Positions 11,512-20,245 of a DNA stretch of 64,000 bases are shown one piece after another (the first letter of the stretch is position 1; every line of letters begins with the position of its first letter). Origin of the DNA: an uncultured Serinicoccus sp. (GTDB taxonomy: Bacteria > Actinomycetota > Actinomycetes > Actinomycetales > Dermatophilaceae); NCBI RefSeq assembly GCF_947500995.1, contig NZ_CANMUA010000007.1, positions 226,111-290,110 of the forward strand, in the 5' to 3' direction. The notes under the pieces are model-generated. The model did not search any database. It had not been told where the DNA came from and saw only the letters and a program-made list of their open reading frames with translations. Both the position numbers and the translations under genes were made by a program.

Positions 11512-12751
11512 GGAGGGGCGCGGCGCCGCCGGCTCCCCCGCCGCGCGGCGCGCCGCCCCTCTCGGGCTGCTCACGCTGCTCGCGGTGGCCCTGGTCTCGG
11601 TCAACCTGCGCCCCGGGGCCACCTCGATCGGACCGGTCCTCGCCGAGCTCGAGGCGGGCGTCGGGGTCAGCCCGGCGGTCGCCGGCGTGCTCACCGCGCT
11701 GCCCGGCCTGTGCTTCGGCCTGCTCGGCATGGTCGCCGTGCCGTTGTCGCGGCGGTGGGGGCTCACCGGCACCATCTGCCTGGGGCTGGGCCTCGTCGTG
11801 GTGGGGCTGGGGCTACGGGTCCTCACCGGGTCCACCGTGCCCTTCGTCGTCCTGTCGGCGGTGGCGCTGGGCGGCATGGCCGTCGGCAACGTGCTCGTCC
11901 CGGCCTGGATCAAGCGCCAGCCCGGTGCGGGCGTCCGCCTCATGACGATCTACAGCACCGGCCTCACCGTCGGCGGCGCGTCGGGCGCCGCGCTCTCGGC
12001 CCCCGTCGCGGCCGCAGGACCGGGGTGGCGCGGCGCGCTGGGCGTGTGGGCCGTGGTCGCCCTCACCGCCCTGGTGGCCTGGCTCCTCGTGGCCCGCCGC
12101 GAGCGGGGGTCCCTGGTCCCCACGGGCCGGGGCGTCGCCACGGGTCGGCTGGTCCGGTCCCCGACGGCGGTGGCCCTCACCGTGCTCTTCGGCATGCAGT
12201 CGATGAACGCCTACGTCCAGTTCGGGTGGCTCCCGCAGATCTACCGCGACGCCGGGCTGTCCGCCACCTCGGCCGGGCTCCTCACCGGGTCCCTGACCGC
12301 GACCGGCATCCTGGGCGGGCTGCTCATGCCGACGGTCATCCACCGGTCCCGCACCCTCGCCCCGTGGATGGTGGCCTTCGGGGTGCTCGCGGTCCTGGGG
12401 TATGCCGGCCTCCTGGTCGCACCGGCGGCCCTGCCGTGGCTGTGGGTGGCGCTCCTGGGCCTGTCCGGGTGGGCCTTCCCGACGGTCATCGCCCTGCTCA
12501 CCGCCCGGAGCCGCCGCCCCGAGGTCACCGCCGGGCTGTCCGGCTTCGTGCAGCCGGTGGGCTACCTGTGCGCCGCCGCCGGGCCCTTCCTCGTCGGGCT
12601 GCTCCACTCCTGGACCGGGGACTGGGAGCTGGTCCTCGTCCTGCTGGCGCTCAGCGGCGTGCCGCTGGCCGTGGCCGGGGTGCGCGCCTCGCGCCCGGTC
12701 TACGTCGACGACGAGATCGACCCCCCTGGCGTGCGCAGCGCCGCGGTCTGA
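11504..12751 (+). CDS. MFS transporter, CynX/NimT family
   Basis: A 12-helix major facilitator of 415 residues. The [16 protein letters not shown] first helix and the [12 protein letters not shown] motif in the loop after helix 4 are hallmarks of the CynX/NimT (cyanate/2-nitroimidazole) branch. The real substrate is unknown. The GTG start at 11504 lies inside the end of icd, so expression is coupled to isocitrate dehydrogenase. This may be accidental or point to an organic-acid substrate. It is convergent with the DinB gene. Confidence 0.85.
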
Positions 12752-12769
12752 CCCCCGACCCAGGCGGTC

Positions 12770-12787
12770 GCCCGCCGCGGGGCGGGC
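12770..12787. terminator. Hairpin between convergent genes
   Basis: GCCCGCC (12770-12776) pairs with GGCGGGC (12781-12787) around a 4-base loop. It lies between the ends of the converging MFS and DinB genes and could serve both. It lacks a T-tract. Confidence 0.45.
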
Positions 12788-12794
12788 CCGGCCG

Positions 12795-13307
12795 TCAACC
12801 CCGGCGCCGGGCCAGGCCGGCGACGTACTCGGCCTGCCCGAGATGCTTGAGGGCGTCCTCGAGCACCGAGCACACCCGCACCCCCACGGTCACGGGAGGG
12901 TCCCAGGCGTCGTCGACCACCCGACCCAGGTCCTCGGCGTCCCACCCCTCGACGAGGCGCCGGGTCGACGCGTGGACGGCACCGGCATACCCGACGAGCA
13001 GCCCGGGGTCGGAGAGCTCGAACCGTCCGACCTCGGCGGCGTCCTGCCCGTAGCCCATCGCGTCCGGCGGGTAGGGCAGGTCGAACCGCTCCCGCCACCC
13101 CTGCGCCCACTCCTCCTCCTGGCCGGCGAGCTGGGCGAGCTGGGCGTCCTGCTGCCGGAGCAGGTGCCACAGGAGCCAGCCGACGGGGTTCGCCTCGGCG
13201 TCGGGCCGCCAGCGCAGCTGCTCGGCGGTCAGCCCCTCGAGCACGGCGCCCACCCCCTCCTCCACGCGGGAGAAGCCGTCGACGAGCAGGTCCTGGAAGG
13301 CGTCCAT
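12795..13307 (-). CDS. DinB family protein (DUF664, mycothiol-transferase-like)
   Basis: A four-helix DinB-fold protein of 170 residues. The NPVGWLLWHLLRQQDAQLAQL segment (about residues 40-62) carries the metal-ligand histidine typical of DUF664 proteins, and HLGQAEYVAGL near the C terminus supplies a second histidine. Actinobacterial members are thiol transferases that use mycothiol, which fits this organism, but the substrate is unknown. The start at 13307 is set by a TACCGT box 7 bases upstream; longer in-frame versions would be upstream of that promoter. Confidence 0.85.
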   Translation of the reverse strand: MDAFQDLLVDGFSRVEEGVGAVLEGLTAEQLRWRPDAEANPVGWLLWHLLRQQDAQLAQLAGQEEEWAQGWRERFDLPYPPDAMGYGQDAAEVGRFELSDPGLLVGYAGAVHASTRRLVEGWDAEDLGRVVDDAWDPPVTVGVRVCSVLEDALKHLGQAEYVAGLARRRG

Positions 13308-13314
13308 GGGAGGC

Positions 13315-13320
13315 ACGGTA
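13315..13320 (-). promoter_or_regulatory. -10 box TACCGT of the DinB gene (leaderless)
   Basis: Read on the minus strand, TACCGT is followed by 7 bases and the ATG at 13307, which fits a leaderless transcript. Confidence 0.6.
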
Positions 13321-13425
13321 GCCCGGAGCCGTCCCGCCCGCCCCCGCGGCCTGGGGGGTATCCCCCCGCCAGGGAGGTGGTCCGCACCCTGGCCGCAGGT
13401 GGGCACGGGCGAGCACGATGACCGT

Positions 13426-14625
13426 ATGCGCGTCCACCCGTCCCCCAGCCCGCACCCGCCGCCGGGGCGGCGCCGGGTCCTGCTGCTCACCGACTCCTAC
13501 CGTCCCACCGTCAACGGGGTCGTGAGCTCGGTCGACGCGCTGCGCCAGGGGCTGCTCGATGCCGGCCACGACGTCCGCGTGCTGACGGTGGGACCGACCC
13601 GTCGCACCACCTTCGACGGCCAGGTCTACCGGCTGCCCTCCCTGGACGCGAGCCACATCTACCCGCACGCCCGGCTGGGCCGGCCGGTCGACGGCCACCT
13701 CTTCGCCGACCTGGTCCGGTGGGGCCCGGAGGTCCTGCACTCGCACACCGAGTTCGTCGCCTTCTGGTGGGCCCGGCGCCTCGCGCACCGGCTGGCGGTC
13801 CCCCACGTGCACACCTACCACACGCTGTACGCCGACTACACCCACTACTTCTGCCCGCACGAGCGCCTCGGCCGGACGCTGTGCGCCTCCTTCGCGCGGC
13901 ACACGCTCGACCGGACGGACCTCGTCATCGCGCCCACCGAGAAGATCCGCCGGCTGCTGGAGGGGTATGCCGTCCGCCCGCCGATCGAGGTCGTGCCCAC
14001 CGGCGTCGACCTGACGCGGTTCGCGCCGGGCGAGCGGTCGCCGCAGCTCCGGGCAGCGCTCGGCCTGGCCCCGGGCGTGCCCGTCGTGCTCAGCCTGGGG
14101 CGCCTGGCCACCGAGAAGAACCTCGCCGAGGTCGTCGACCTGCTCGCCGGCGTCCGGGACCCGTGGCAGCTGGTGGTCGCCGGCGACGGGCCCGAGGCGG
14201 GCCCGCTGCAGCGGCAGGTGGACCGGCTCGGTCTCGGTCCCCGGGTGCGCTTCGTCGGGGCCGTCGACCCGGCCCGGGTCCCCGAGCTCTACCGGCTCGC
14301 CGACGTCTTCGTCTCCGCCTCCCGCACCGAGACGCAGGGGCTGACCTTCCTCGAGGCCCTGGCCACCGGGGTCCCGGTGCTGTGCCGCGACGACGCCGCG
14401 GTGGACGGCGTGGTGGTGCCGGGCCGCAACGGCGAGCGCTACACCACCCCCGAGGAGTTCACCGGGTCCCTGACCCGTCTGCTGCGGGACCCGGACCTGC
14501 GCCGACGATGGAGCCGCGAGGCCGTCCGGACCGCCACCGGGCTCGGCCGGGACGGTTTCGTGACCGCGGTCTGCTCCGCCTACGACCGGGCCGCGGGACC
14601 GCGCAGCAGCACGGTGGCCGCGTGA
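13426..14625 (+). CDS. Glycosyltransferase, GT4 family (alpha-mannosyl/glucosyl-transferase type)
   Basis: GT-B fold retaining glycosyltransferase of 399 residues. The N-terminal domain has the TDSYRPTVNGVVSSVDALRQGL opening and the HVHTYHTLYADYTHYF block of the PimB/MgtA/diacylglycerol-glucosyltransferase group. The C-terminal GT4 domain has LSLGRLATEKNL and the E-x7-E type motif in SRTETQGLTFLEALATG (about residues 295-312). It likely adds a sugar from NDP-sugar or GDP-mannose to a lipid on the inner membrane face. It overlaps the next gene by 4 bases (GTGA). A CACGAT -10-like box is 6 bases before the ATG. Confidence 0.88.
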   Translation: MRVHPSPSPHPPPGRRRVLLLTDSYRPTVNGVVSSVDALRQGLLDAGHDVRVLTVGPTRRTTFDGQVYRLPSLDASHIYPHARLGRPVDGHLFADLVRWGPEVLHSHTEFVAFWWARRLAHRLAVPHVHTYHTLYADYTHYFCPHERLGRTLCASFARHTLDRTDLVIAPTEKIRRLLEGYAVRPPIEVVPTGVDLTRFAPGERSPQLRAALGLAPGVPVVLSLGRLATEKNLAEVVDLLAGVRDPWQLVVAGDGPEAGPLQRQVDRLGLGPRVRFVGAVDPARVPELYRLADVFVSASRTETQGLTFLEALATGVPVLCRDDAAVDGVVVPGRNGERYTTPEEFTGSLTRLLRDPDLRRRWSREAVRTATGLGRDGFVTAVCSAYDRAAGPRSSTVAA

Positions 14626-15335
14626 GCACCGGGCTGGCCGTGGCGCGGGACCGCACGCCCCCGTCGGTGGACGACCCGCAGGCCGCTGCGCCGTCGGTGG
14701 ACGACCCGCGGGGCCGCGCGAGCGTGCCGGCCGGGTCGACCCGCACCCGGGTCTGGCTGCGCCGGGTCCGAGGGGTCCTGGCCCTCGGCTGGGTGGTCCT
14801 CGCCGCCGCCGTGCTCTGGGGCGTCGGGTCGGGGACGCTCACCTCCGTCACCGAGCTGCGCGAGCTGCTGTCGGGCCTCGGTGTCCTCGCCCCCGTCGTC
14901 TACACGCTGGTCGGGGCCGCCGAGGCGGTCTTCCCGGTGGTCCCGGGCTCGGTGACGGTCATCGCCGGACCCGTCCTCTTCGGGCCGGTCGTCGGCCTGG
15001 TCGCCGCGTACTGCGCGACCTGCCTGGGCTCGGTCGCGGTCTTCGCCCTGTCCCGGTACCTCGGTCAGGACCTGCTCACCGCACGCTTCCGGGCCGGGAC
15101 CGTGCGCCGGTGGCTCGGCTGGCTGCAGCACCGCCGTTTCACCCGGTGGTTCGCGATCGGGATCGCCCTGCCGCTGGCCCCGGACGACCTGCTCTGCTGC
15201 CTGGCCGGGCTGTCCCGGATGCGGTGGCGCACCTTCGTCCTGCTCGTCCTGCTGCTCAAGCCGTGGGCGCTGGTGCTCTACACCTTCGGCGTGCTCACCG
15301 TGCTGGGCCGGTGGATCCCGGGGCTGACCGGATGA
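14622..15335 (+). CDS. VTT-domain (TVP38/TMEM64/DedA-like) membrane protein
   Basis: A 237-residue membrane protein. After a disordered N terminus containing a PSVDDP repeat there is one helix (about residues 45-65), then the VTT/SNARE-associated domain with the family motifs FPVVPGSVTVIAGPVLFG and a later re-entrant LPLAPDDLLCCLAGLSRM. Relatives act as lipid scramblases or transporters. It lies between two glycosyltransferases with ATGA/GTGA overlaps on both sides, so a role in moving or placing their lipid product is likely. Confidence 0.85.
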   Translation: MSTGLAVARDRTPPSVDDPQAAAPSVDDPRGRASVPAGSTRTRVWLRRVRGVLALGWVVLAAAVLWGVGSGTLTSVTELRELLSGLGVLAPVVYTLVGAAEAVFPVVPGSVTVIAGPVLFGPVVGLVAAYCATCLGSVAVFALSRYLGQDLLTARFRAGTVRRWLGWLQHRRFTRWFAIGIALPLAPDDLLCCLAGLSRMRWRTFVLLVLLLKPWALVLYTFGVLTVLGRWIPGLTG

Positions 15336-16423
15336 CGGAGGACCAGAGGGGCACGCCCGCGGCGCTCGTGGTCAACATGGCGAGCGAGAGCGACATCAGC
15401 GTGCAGGGCCACGGCGTGCACTCGGCCTACCTCGAGATGGCGCAGGCCCTGGAGCAGCGCGACGACGTCGAGGTGGTCCGGGGGGTCTACGGCCGGCGGG
15501 TCGACTGCGACGTCTACCACCTGCACACCCTGGGCTGGGCGGTGTGGCCCAAGCTGCTGGACCCGCGGGCGGCCACGGTGGTGTCGGCCCACGTCGTCCC
15601 CGACTCGCTCGTGGGCTCGCTGCGGTGGGCACGGGCGTGGCGACCCCTGGCCCGGTGGTACATGCGGTGGTTCTACGGTCGGGCGGACCGGGTCCTGGCC
15701 GTCTCCGAGGCCGTCGCGCGGACGCTGGAGCACGAGCTGGGCGTGCCGCCGGAGCGGGTCGAGACCCTGCCCAACACCGTCGACGCGACGACCTTCGCCC
15801 CGGGCGCGGCCGGCCGTGCCCGGTCCCGGCGACGGCTGCGGGTCGATCCCGACGCGTTCCTCGTGCTCGGGGTCGGTCAGGTGCAGCCTCGCAAACGGGT
15901 CGACGTCTTCGTCCGGCTGGCCCAGGAGCACCCCGACGTCCAGTTCGTGTGGCTGGGCGGCATCCCGTTCGGTCGCCTCGGAGCGGAGCACGGTGCGATG
16001 CACCACCTGATGGAGAGCGCCCCGGACAACCTGCGTTTCACCGGCACCCTGCCTCGGGAGGAGGTGACGGCATACCTCCACGCTGCCGATGTCTTCTGCC
16101 TGCCGGCCGAGCAGGAGAACCACCCCGTGTGCGTCCTCGAGGCCGCCGCAGCGGGCCTGCCCCTCGTCGTCCGCGACCTCCGGGAGTACAACGACACCTT
16201 CGGGGCCGACGTGCTGCGCTGCGACGAGGACGGCTTCGGCGCCGCCCTCACCTCGCTGCGCACGGACCCGGACCGGTATGCCGAGGGACGCCGGGGGGCC
16301 GCCCGGGTCGCCGCCCGCTTCGACAGCGCCGGCGCGGCCGAGCGCCTCGTCGGCATCTACCGGGAGCTCGCCGGCCCCGGTCGAGCGGCACCGCGCGGGC
16401 CCCGCGCGCGGGGGTCCGACTGA
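15332..16423 (+). CDS. Glycosyltransferase, GT4 family
   Basis: Second GT4 enzyme of the operon, 363 residues. A C-terminal GT4 domain is seen: VLGVGQVQPRKRVDVFVRLA, then AADVFCLPAEQENHPVCVLEAAAAGLPLVV with the conserved Glu pair (about residues 250-275). The N-terminal acceptor domain is short and starts ALVVNMASESDISVQGHGVHSAYLE, close to bacterial glycolipid alpha-glycosyltransferases that add the second sugar. The ATG at 15332 overlaps the VTT gene stop (ATGA). With the first GT4 it could build a diglycosyl lipid. Confidence 0.86.
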   Translation: MTEDQRGTPAALVVNMASESDISVQGHGVHSAYLEMAQALEQRDDVEVVRGVYGRRVDCDVYHLHTLGWAVWPKLLDPRAATVVSAHVVPDSLVGSLRWARAWRPLARWYMRWFYGRADRVLAVSEAVARTLEHELGVPPERVETLPNTVDATTFAPGAAGRARSRRRLRVDPDAFLVLGVGQVQPRKRVDVFVRLAQEHPDVQFVWLGGIPFGRLGAEHGAMHHLMESAPDNLRFTGTLPREEVTAYLHAADVFCLPAEQENHPVCVLEAAAAGLPLVVRDLREYNDTFGADVLRCDEDGFGAALTSLRTDPDRYAEGRRGAARVAARFDSAGAAERLVGIYRELAGPGRAAPRGPRARGSD

Positions 16424-16453
16424 GCGCGGATTGCTCCAGGGCAGCGAGCCGGT

Positions 16454-16459
16454 TACCGT
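16454..16459 (+). promoter_or_regulatory. -10 box TACCGT of the phosphate transporter
   Basis: TACCGT lies about 65 bases before the preferred GTG start at 16525. It would give a leader of roughly 60 bases. Confidence 0.4.
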
Positions 16460-16524
16460 CAGGTGTCTCGTGAGTGGCCTGCGGGCCTCCGTCCCCGCAC
16501 CCGCGGGTGAAAGGTGTGGCCCCG

Positions 16525-18099
16525 GTGAAGCTGACGGAGTATCGCCAGATCGAGCACATCACCACCCGCGGTCCGGCCCAGCTCCGCCGGCTCGCCCTGG
16601 CCGCGGTCTTCCTCGCCGGGGTGATCGTCTTCACCCGCGCCCAGTTCGGTCACCTCGACCACGCCTGGCTGCTCATCGCCGCCGCCCTCATCGGTGGCTA
16701 CATGGCGATGAACATCGGCGCCAACGACGTGGCCAACAACGTCGGGCCGGCGGTCGGCTCGCGGGCCATGACCCTGGGCACGGCGATCGTCATCGCCGCC
16801 GTCTTCGAGGCGGCCGGCGCGATCATCGCCGGTGGCGACGTCGTCAGCACCGTCAAGAACGGCATCATCGACCCCGCCGACATCGGCGACCCGATGGTCT
16901 TCGTGTGGGTGATGATCGGTGCCCTGCTCGGCGCGGCCATCTGGCTCAACATCGCGACCTGGCTCGGCGCCCCGGTGTCGACGACCCACTCCATCGTCGG
17001 TGGCGTCATGGGCGCGGGGATCGCCTCCTCCGGGTTCGCGATCGTCAACTGGCCGGTCATGGGCGCCATCGCCGCCAGCTGGGTCATCTCCCCCCTCGTG
17101 GGGGGCCTGCTGGCCGCCGGCCTGCTCTACGTGCTGGAGCGCAAGGTGCTGTGGCAGGTGGACCCGGTCCAGGCCGCCATCCGCTACCTGCCCTACCTCC
17201 TCGGGCTCATGGCCGCGGCCTTCACCACCTACATCGCCCTCAAGGGCGTGCAGAACGTCGTCGCCATCAGCAGCCCGGTCGCCTTCGGCCTCGGCCTGGT
17301 CGCCGGTGTGGTCACCTTCCTGCTCACCCGGCCCGGCATCGAGCGCCGGTCCTCCTCCCTGCAGCAGTCGCGGGAGGGGGTCAACACCCTGTTCACCATC
17401 CCCCTGGTCGCCGCCGCCGCGCTGCTGTCCTTCGCGCACGGCGCCAACGACGTCGCCAACGCCGTCGGCCCCCTCGCGGGCGTGGTCGAGGCCCTCACCA
17501 GCGGCGGGGTCAGCGCGGACGGCGAGGCCGGTATCCCGCTGTGGGTGCTCGTCATCGGTGCCATCGGCATCTCCCTCGGGCTCGCGCTCTTCGGCCCCCG
17601 CCTCATCCGCACCGTCGGCTCCGAGATCACCCAGCTGGACCGCTCGCGGGCCTTCTGCGTGGCCCTGAGCGCCGCCCTGACCGTCATCGTCGCCAGCCAG
17701 CTCGGGCTCCCGGTCAGCTCCACGCACGTGGCGCTCGGCGGCATCTTCGGGGTCGGCTTCCTGCGCGAGTACCTCGACCAGCGGATGGCCAAGGCCGTCG
17801 AGGACGTGCTGCACAGCCACCAGGGCGACGAGCACATCGCCGAGGTCGAGCGGATGCTCTACACCTTCGTCAACGCCGACGCCGAGACCAAGCGCGACAT
17901 GCTGAGCCAGCTCAGCGACATGGGGCACGAGGCCGTCATCACCGCCGCCCAGCGGCGCAAGCTCAAGAAGGCCCTGAAGCGCCAGCAGGTGCGGCGCGAG
18001 CATCTCTTCCGGATCGTCTCGGCCTGGATCATCACGGTGCCGGCGTCGGCGGTGCTGTCCGCGCTGTTCTACTTCGCCCTGCGCGGGATGATGGTCTGA
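16525..18099 (+). CDS. pit: Inorganic phosphate transporter, PiT family
   Basis: Low-affinity phosphate (metal-phosphate) symporter of 524 residues. Both copies of the family signature are present: GANDVANNVGPAVGS near residue 64 and HGANDVANAVGPLAG near residue 305. Each is followed by its PVSTTH / PVSSTH repeat. About 10 helices are seen, and a cytoplasmic loop near the end holds a charged helical segment (EVERMLYTFVNADAETKRDML). The start is placed at GTG 16525 because AAAGG lies 9 bases before it. GTG codons at 16474 and 16516 are alternatives. Confidence 0.92.
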   Translation: MKLTEYRQIEHITTRGPAQLRRLALAAVFLAGVIVFTRAQFGHLDHAWLLIAAALIGGYMAMNIGANDVANNVGPAVGSRAMTLGTAIVIAAVFEAAGAIIAGGDVVSTVKNGIIDPADIGDPMVFVWVMIGALLGAAIWLNIATWLGAPVSTTHSIVGGVMGAGIASSGFAIVNWPVMGAIAASWVISPLVGGLLAAGLLYVLERKVLWQVDPVQAAIRYLPYLLGLMAAAFTTYIALKGVQNVVAISSPVAFGLGLVAGVVTFLLTRPGIERRSSSLQQSREGVNTLFTIPLVAAAALLSFAHGANDVANAVGPLAGVVEALTSGGVSADGEAGIPLWVLVIGAIGISLGLALFGPRLIRTVGSEITQLDRSRAFCVALSAALTVIVASQLGLPVSSTHVALGGIFGVGFLREYLDQRMAKAVEDVLHSHQGDEHIAEVERMLYTFVNADAETKRDMLSQLSDMGHEAVITAAQRRKLKKALKRQQVRREHLFRIVSAWIITVPASAVLSALFYFALRGMMV

Positions 18100-18106
18100 C
18101 CGACCG

Positions 18107-18129
18107 GGGTCGGGCCCGGCCGTCGACCC
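18107..18129. terminator. Imperfect hairpin between convergent genes
   Basis: GGGTCG (18107-18112) pairs with CGACCC (18124-18129) around a GC-rich inner loop, between the convergent Pit and epimerase genes. Weak, no T-tract. Confidence 0.35.
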
Positions 18130-18139
18130 ACGCCCCGCC

Positions 18140-18907
18140 TCAGGAGCGGGCGGAGAAGGGCCTGATGAGGTCCTCGTCGCCGACCAGGCGCGTGTCGTGG
18201 TCGAGCTCGTCGTGCTCCTGCACCGTCCACGCGTGCCCGGTGACCCGCGCGACGTGGCGCACCACGTCGGGGAAGGCCCACGCGTCCGCGGCGTTGCCGT
18301 CGAGGTGGACGATGCCCGTGCGCCCCGAGCCCGCCAGGCCCACCAGCGCCACCGCCGTGTCCTCCATCCAGGACGTGGCCGGGCGCCACCGCCGGCTGGC
18401 CCGGACGACACCGCCGCCGGCGTCGGCCTGGGCGGCGAGCTGGGCCACCATGTTGTTGCCGACCCCGTCGGGGTCCGCCTGCCAGCCGATGCGGGCGACG
18501 ACGGACTGCGGGTACGCCTCGCGCACCGCCACCTCGCACCGCGCCTTGTAGCTGCCGTAGTCGTCGGTCGCGGTCGGGGTGTCCGAGGGACGGAACGGGC
18601 CGTCCGGGTCTCCCGGGGCGTCCCCGAACACCGAGACCGAGCTGGTGACGACGAAGGGCAGCTCGTGCTCCCGGGCGTGCGCCGCCAGTCGACCGGCCCA
18701 GGCCTCCGCCCCCATCCCGAGGTGGAAGATGCCGGCCGGCCGCAGCGCGGCGAGGAAGGTCTCCCCCGCGGCCACGTCGTCCGGGGGCACGGCCGTCCGG
18801 TCCCAGCCGACGACCTCCCCGCCCAGCTCGGCCACCCGGGCCGCCACCTTGGGAGCCACCGTGCCGCGCAGGCCCGTGATGAGCCAGGTCCCGTCCATCC
18901 GTGCCAT
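18140..18907 (-). CDS. NAD-dependent epimerase/RmlD-like sugar-nucleotide reductase family protein
   Basis: A short extended-SDR protein of 255 residues. The Rossmann opening is divergent (TWLITGLRGTVAPKVAARVAELG instead of GxxGxxG). The active-site part is present: SSVSVFG, then YGSYKARCE with the YxxxK pair near residue 130. It resembles dTDP-4-dehydrorhamnose reductase-like (RmlD) proteins, but no dTDP-rhamnose genes are nearby. The ATG at 18907 follows a TACGGT box by exactly 6 bases and is divergent from the DUF72 gene. Confidence 0.75.
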   Translation of the reverse strand: MARMDGTWLITGLRGTVAPKVAARVAELGGEVVGWDRTAVPPDDVAAGETFLAALRPAGIFHLGMGAEAWAGRLAAHAREHELPFVVTSSVSVFGDAPGDPDGPFRPSDTPTATDDYGSYKARCEVAVREAYPQSVVARIGWQADPDGVGNNMVAQLAAQADAGGGVVRASRRWRPATSWMEDTAVALVGLAGSGRTGIVHLDGNAADAWAFPDVVRHVARVTGHAWTVQEHDELDHDTRLVGDEDLIRPFSARS

Positions 18908-18913
18908 GGCGGC

Positions 18914-18919
18914 ACCGTA
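18914..18919 (-). promoter_or_regulatory. -10 box TACGGT (leaderless)
   Basis: On the minus strand TACGGT is followed by 6 bases and the ATG at 18907. It forms a divergent pair with the plus-strand box at 18953-18958. Confidence 0.6.
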
Positions 18920-18952
18920 CCGGGACGGCCTGCGCCTGCGCCCGGGAGGGCA

Positions 18953-18958
18953 TACCGT
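18953..18958 (+). promoter_or_regulatory. -10 box TACCGT (leaderless)
   Basis: TACCGT, 6 bases, then ATG 18965. The box overlaps a GGCATACC octamer. Confidence 0.6.
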
Positions 18959-18964
18959 CGGCGG

Positions 18965-19798
18965 ATGGGCAGGGTGCGCGTCGGGATCTCGGGCTGGAGG
19001 TACCGCCCGTGGCGCGGGGAGTTCTACCCGCCCGGGCTGGTCCAGCGGCGCGAGCTGGAGTACGCCGCGCAGCGGTTCGCCACCATCGAGCTGAACGGCT
19101 CGTTCTACTCCCTGCAGCGACCGGAGAGCTACCGGCGGTGGGCCGAGCAGACCCCGCCCGACTTCGTCTTCGGCGTCAAGGGCAGCAGGTTCATCACGCA
19201 CATGAAGCGGCTGCGGGACGTCGAGACCGGCCTGGCGAACTTCCTCGCCTCCGGCGTGCTCGCCCTCGGCCCGAAGCTGGGTCCGGTCCTGTGGCAGCTG
19301 CCGGCCCGGCACCGGTACGACCGGGAGCAGCTGAACGACTTCCTCTCCCGCCTCCCCCGGTCCACCGAGGCCGCCCTGGACCTGGCGCGGGGCCACGACG
19401 ACCGGGTGGCCGACCGCACCTGGCTGCAGGTCGACGCCGACCGGCCGCTCCAGCACGTCCTGGAGGTCCGCCACCACGACTCCTTCGCCGGCAACGAGGA
19501 GTTCCTCGACCTGCTGCGCGAGCAGCAGGTCGGCGTGGTCGTCGCCGACAGCGCCGGGCTGTGGCCCTCCTACGACGCGGTGACCAGCCCGGTCGTCTAC
19601 GTCCGGCTGCACGGCGACGAGGAGCTCTACGTCAGCGGCTACTCCGACGAGGCGCTGGCCACCTGGGCCGGGCGCATCGAGCGGTGGCGTGAGCAGGCCG
19701 ACGTCTACGTCTACCTCGACAACGACGTCAAGGCCCACGCGCCGCACGACGCCGCGCGCCTGGCCCGCCTGCTGGGGGTGGACGTCCCCCCGCCCTGA
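18965..19798 (+). CDS. DUF72 domain-containing protein
   Basis: A 277-residue TIM-barrel-like protein of the DUF72 (YecE) family, whose biochemical function is unknown. Family motifs are clear: VGISGWRYRPWRGEFYPPGL at the N terminus, NGSFYSLQRPESYRRWAEQTP near residue 40, FVFGVKGSRFITHMKRL near 65, and VYVYLDNDVKAHAPHDAARL near the C terminus. The start is fixed by a leaderless promoter 6 bases upstream. YjbQ follows after a 32-base gap with its own -10-like box. Confidence 0.9.
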   Translation: MGRVRVGISGWRYRPWRGEFYPPGLVQRRELEYAAQRFATIELNGSFYSLQRPESYRRWAEQTPPDFVFGVKGSRFITHMKRLRDVETGLANFLASGVLALGPKLGPVLWQLPARHRYDREQLNDFLSRLPRSTEAALDLARGHDDRVADRTWLQVDADRPLQHVLEVRHHDSFAGNEEFLDLLREQQVGVVVADSAGLWPSYDAVTSPVVYVRLHGDEELYVSGYSDEALATWAGRIERWREQADVYVYLDNDVKAHAPHDAARLARLLGVDVPPP

Positions 19799-19830
19799 CA
19801 CGGCGCGCACGATCGGCCATGCTGGGGCCC

Positions 19831-20235
19831 ATGCGGACCACGATGCTGAACCTGCGGACGGGGGGCGACGAGGTCGTCCTGGACCTCACCCGGCAGTGCA
19901 AGAGCTTCGTCTCGGGGCTGGGCGACGGCCTGCTCCACGTCTTCGTCCCCCACGCGACGGCCGGGCTGGCGATCATCGAGACCGGCGCGGGCTCCGACGA
20001 CGACCTGCTCGCCGCCCTGGCCGACCTGCTGCCCGCCGACGACCGCTGGCGGCACCGGCACGGCACCCGCGGCCACGGACGCTCCCACGTCATGCCCGCG
20101 GTCGTCCCTCCCTACGCCACCGTCCCGGTCGACGGCGGGCGGCTCGCCCTCGGCACCTGGCAGAGCATCTGCCTCGTCGACCTCAACGTGGACAACGCCG
20201 ACCGGTCGGTGCGGCTGGACTTCCTCGAGGGCTGA
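19831..20235 (+). CDS. YjbQ family protein (secondary thiamine-phosphate synthase fold)
   Basis: A 134-residue UPF0047/YjbQ protein. The signature is HATAGLAIIETGAGSDDDLL, then HRHGTRGHGRSHVMPAVVPP and GTWQSICLVDLN. Members have weak thiamine-phosphate synthase activity, but the true role is not settled. ATG 19831 is preferred; a CATGCT -10-like box lies 7 bases before it, and the alternative in-frame ATG at 19819 overlaps that box. Confidence 0.88.
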   Translation: MRTTMLNLRTGGDEVVLDLTRQCKSFVSGLGDGLLHVFVPHATAGLAIIETGAGSDDDLLAALADLLPADDRWRHRHGTRGHGRSHVMPAVVPPYATVPVDGGRLALGTWQSICLVDLNVDNADRSVRLDFLEG

Positions 20236-20245
20236 CCCCCGCACC

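Noticed and set aside
14661..14712. Direct repeat of a 19-base segment at the start of the VTT gene
   Set aside because: Only two copies that encode PSVDDP in a disordered N terminus; no sign of a mobile element or array.
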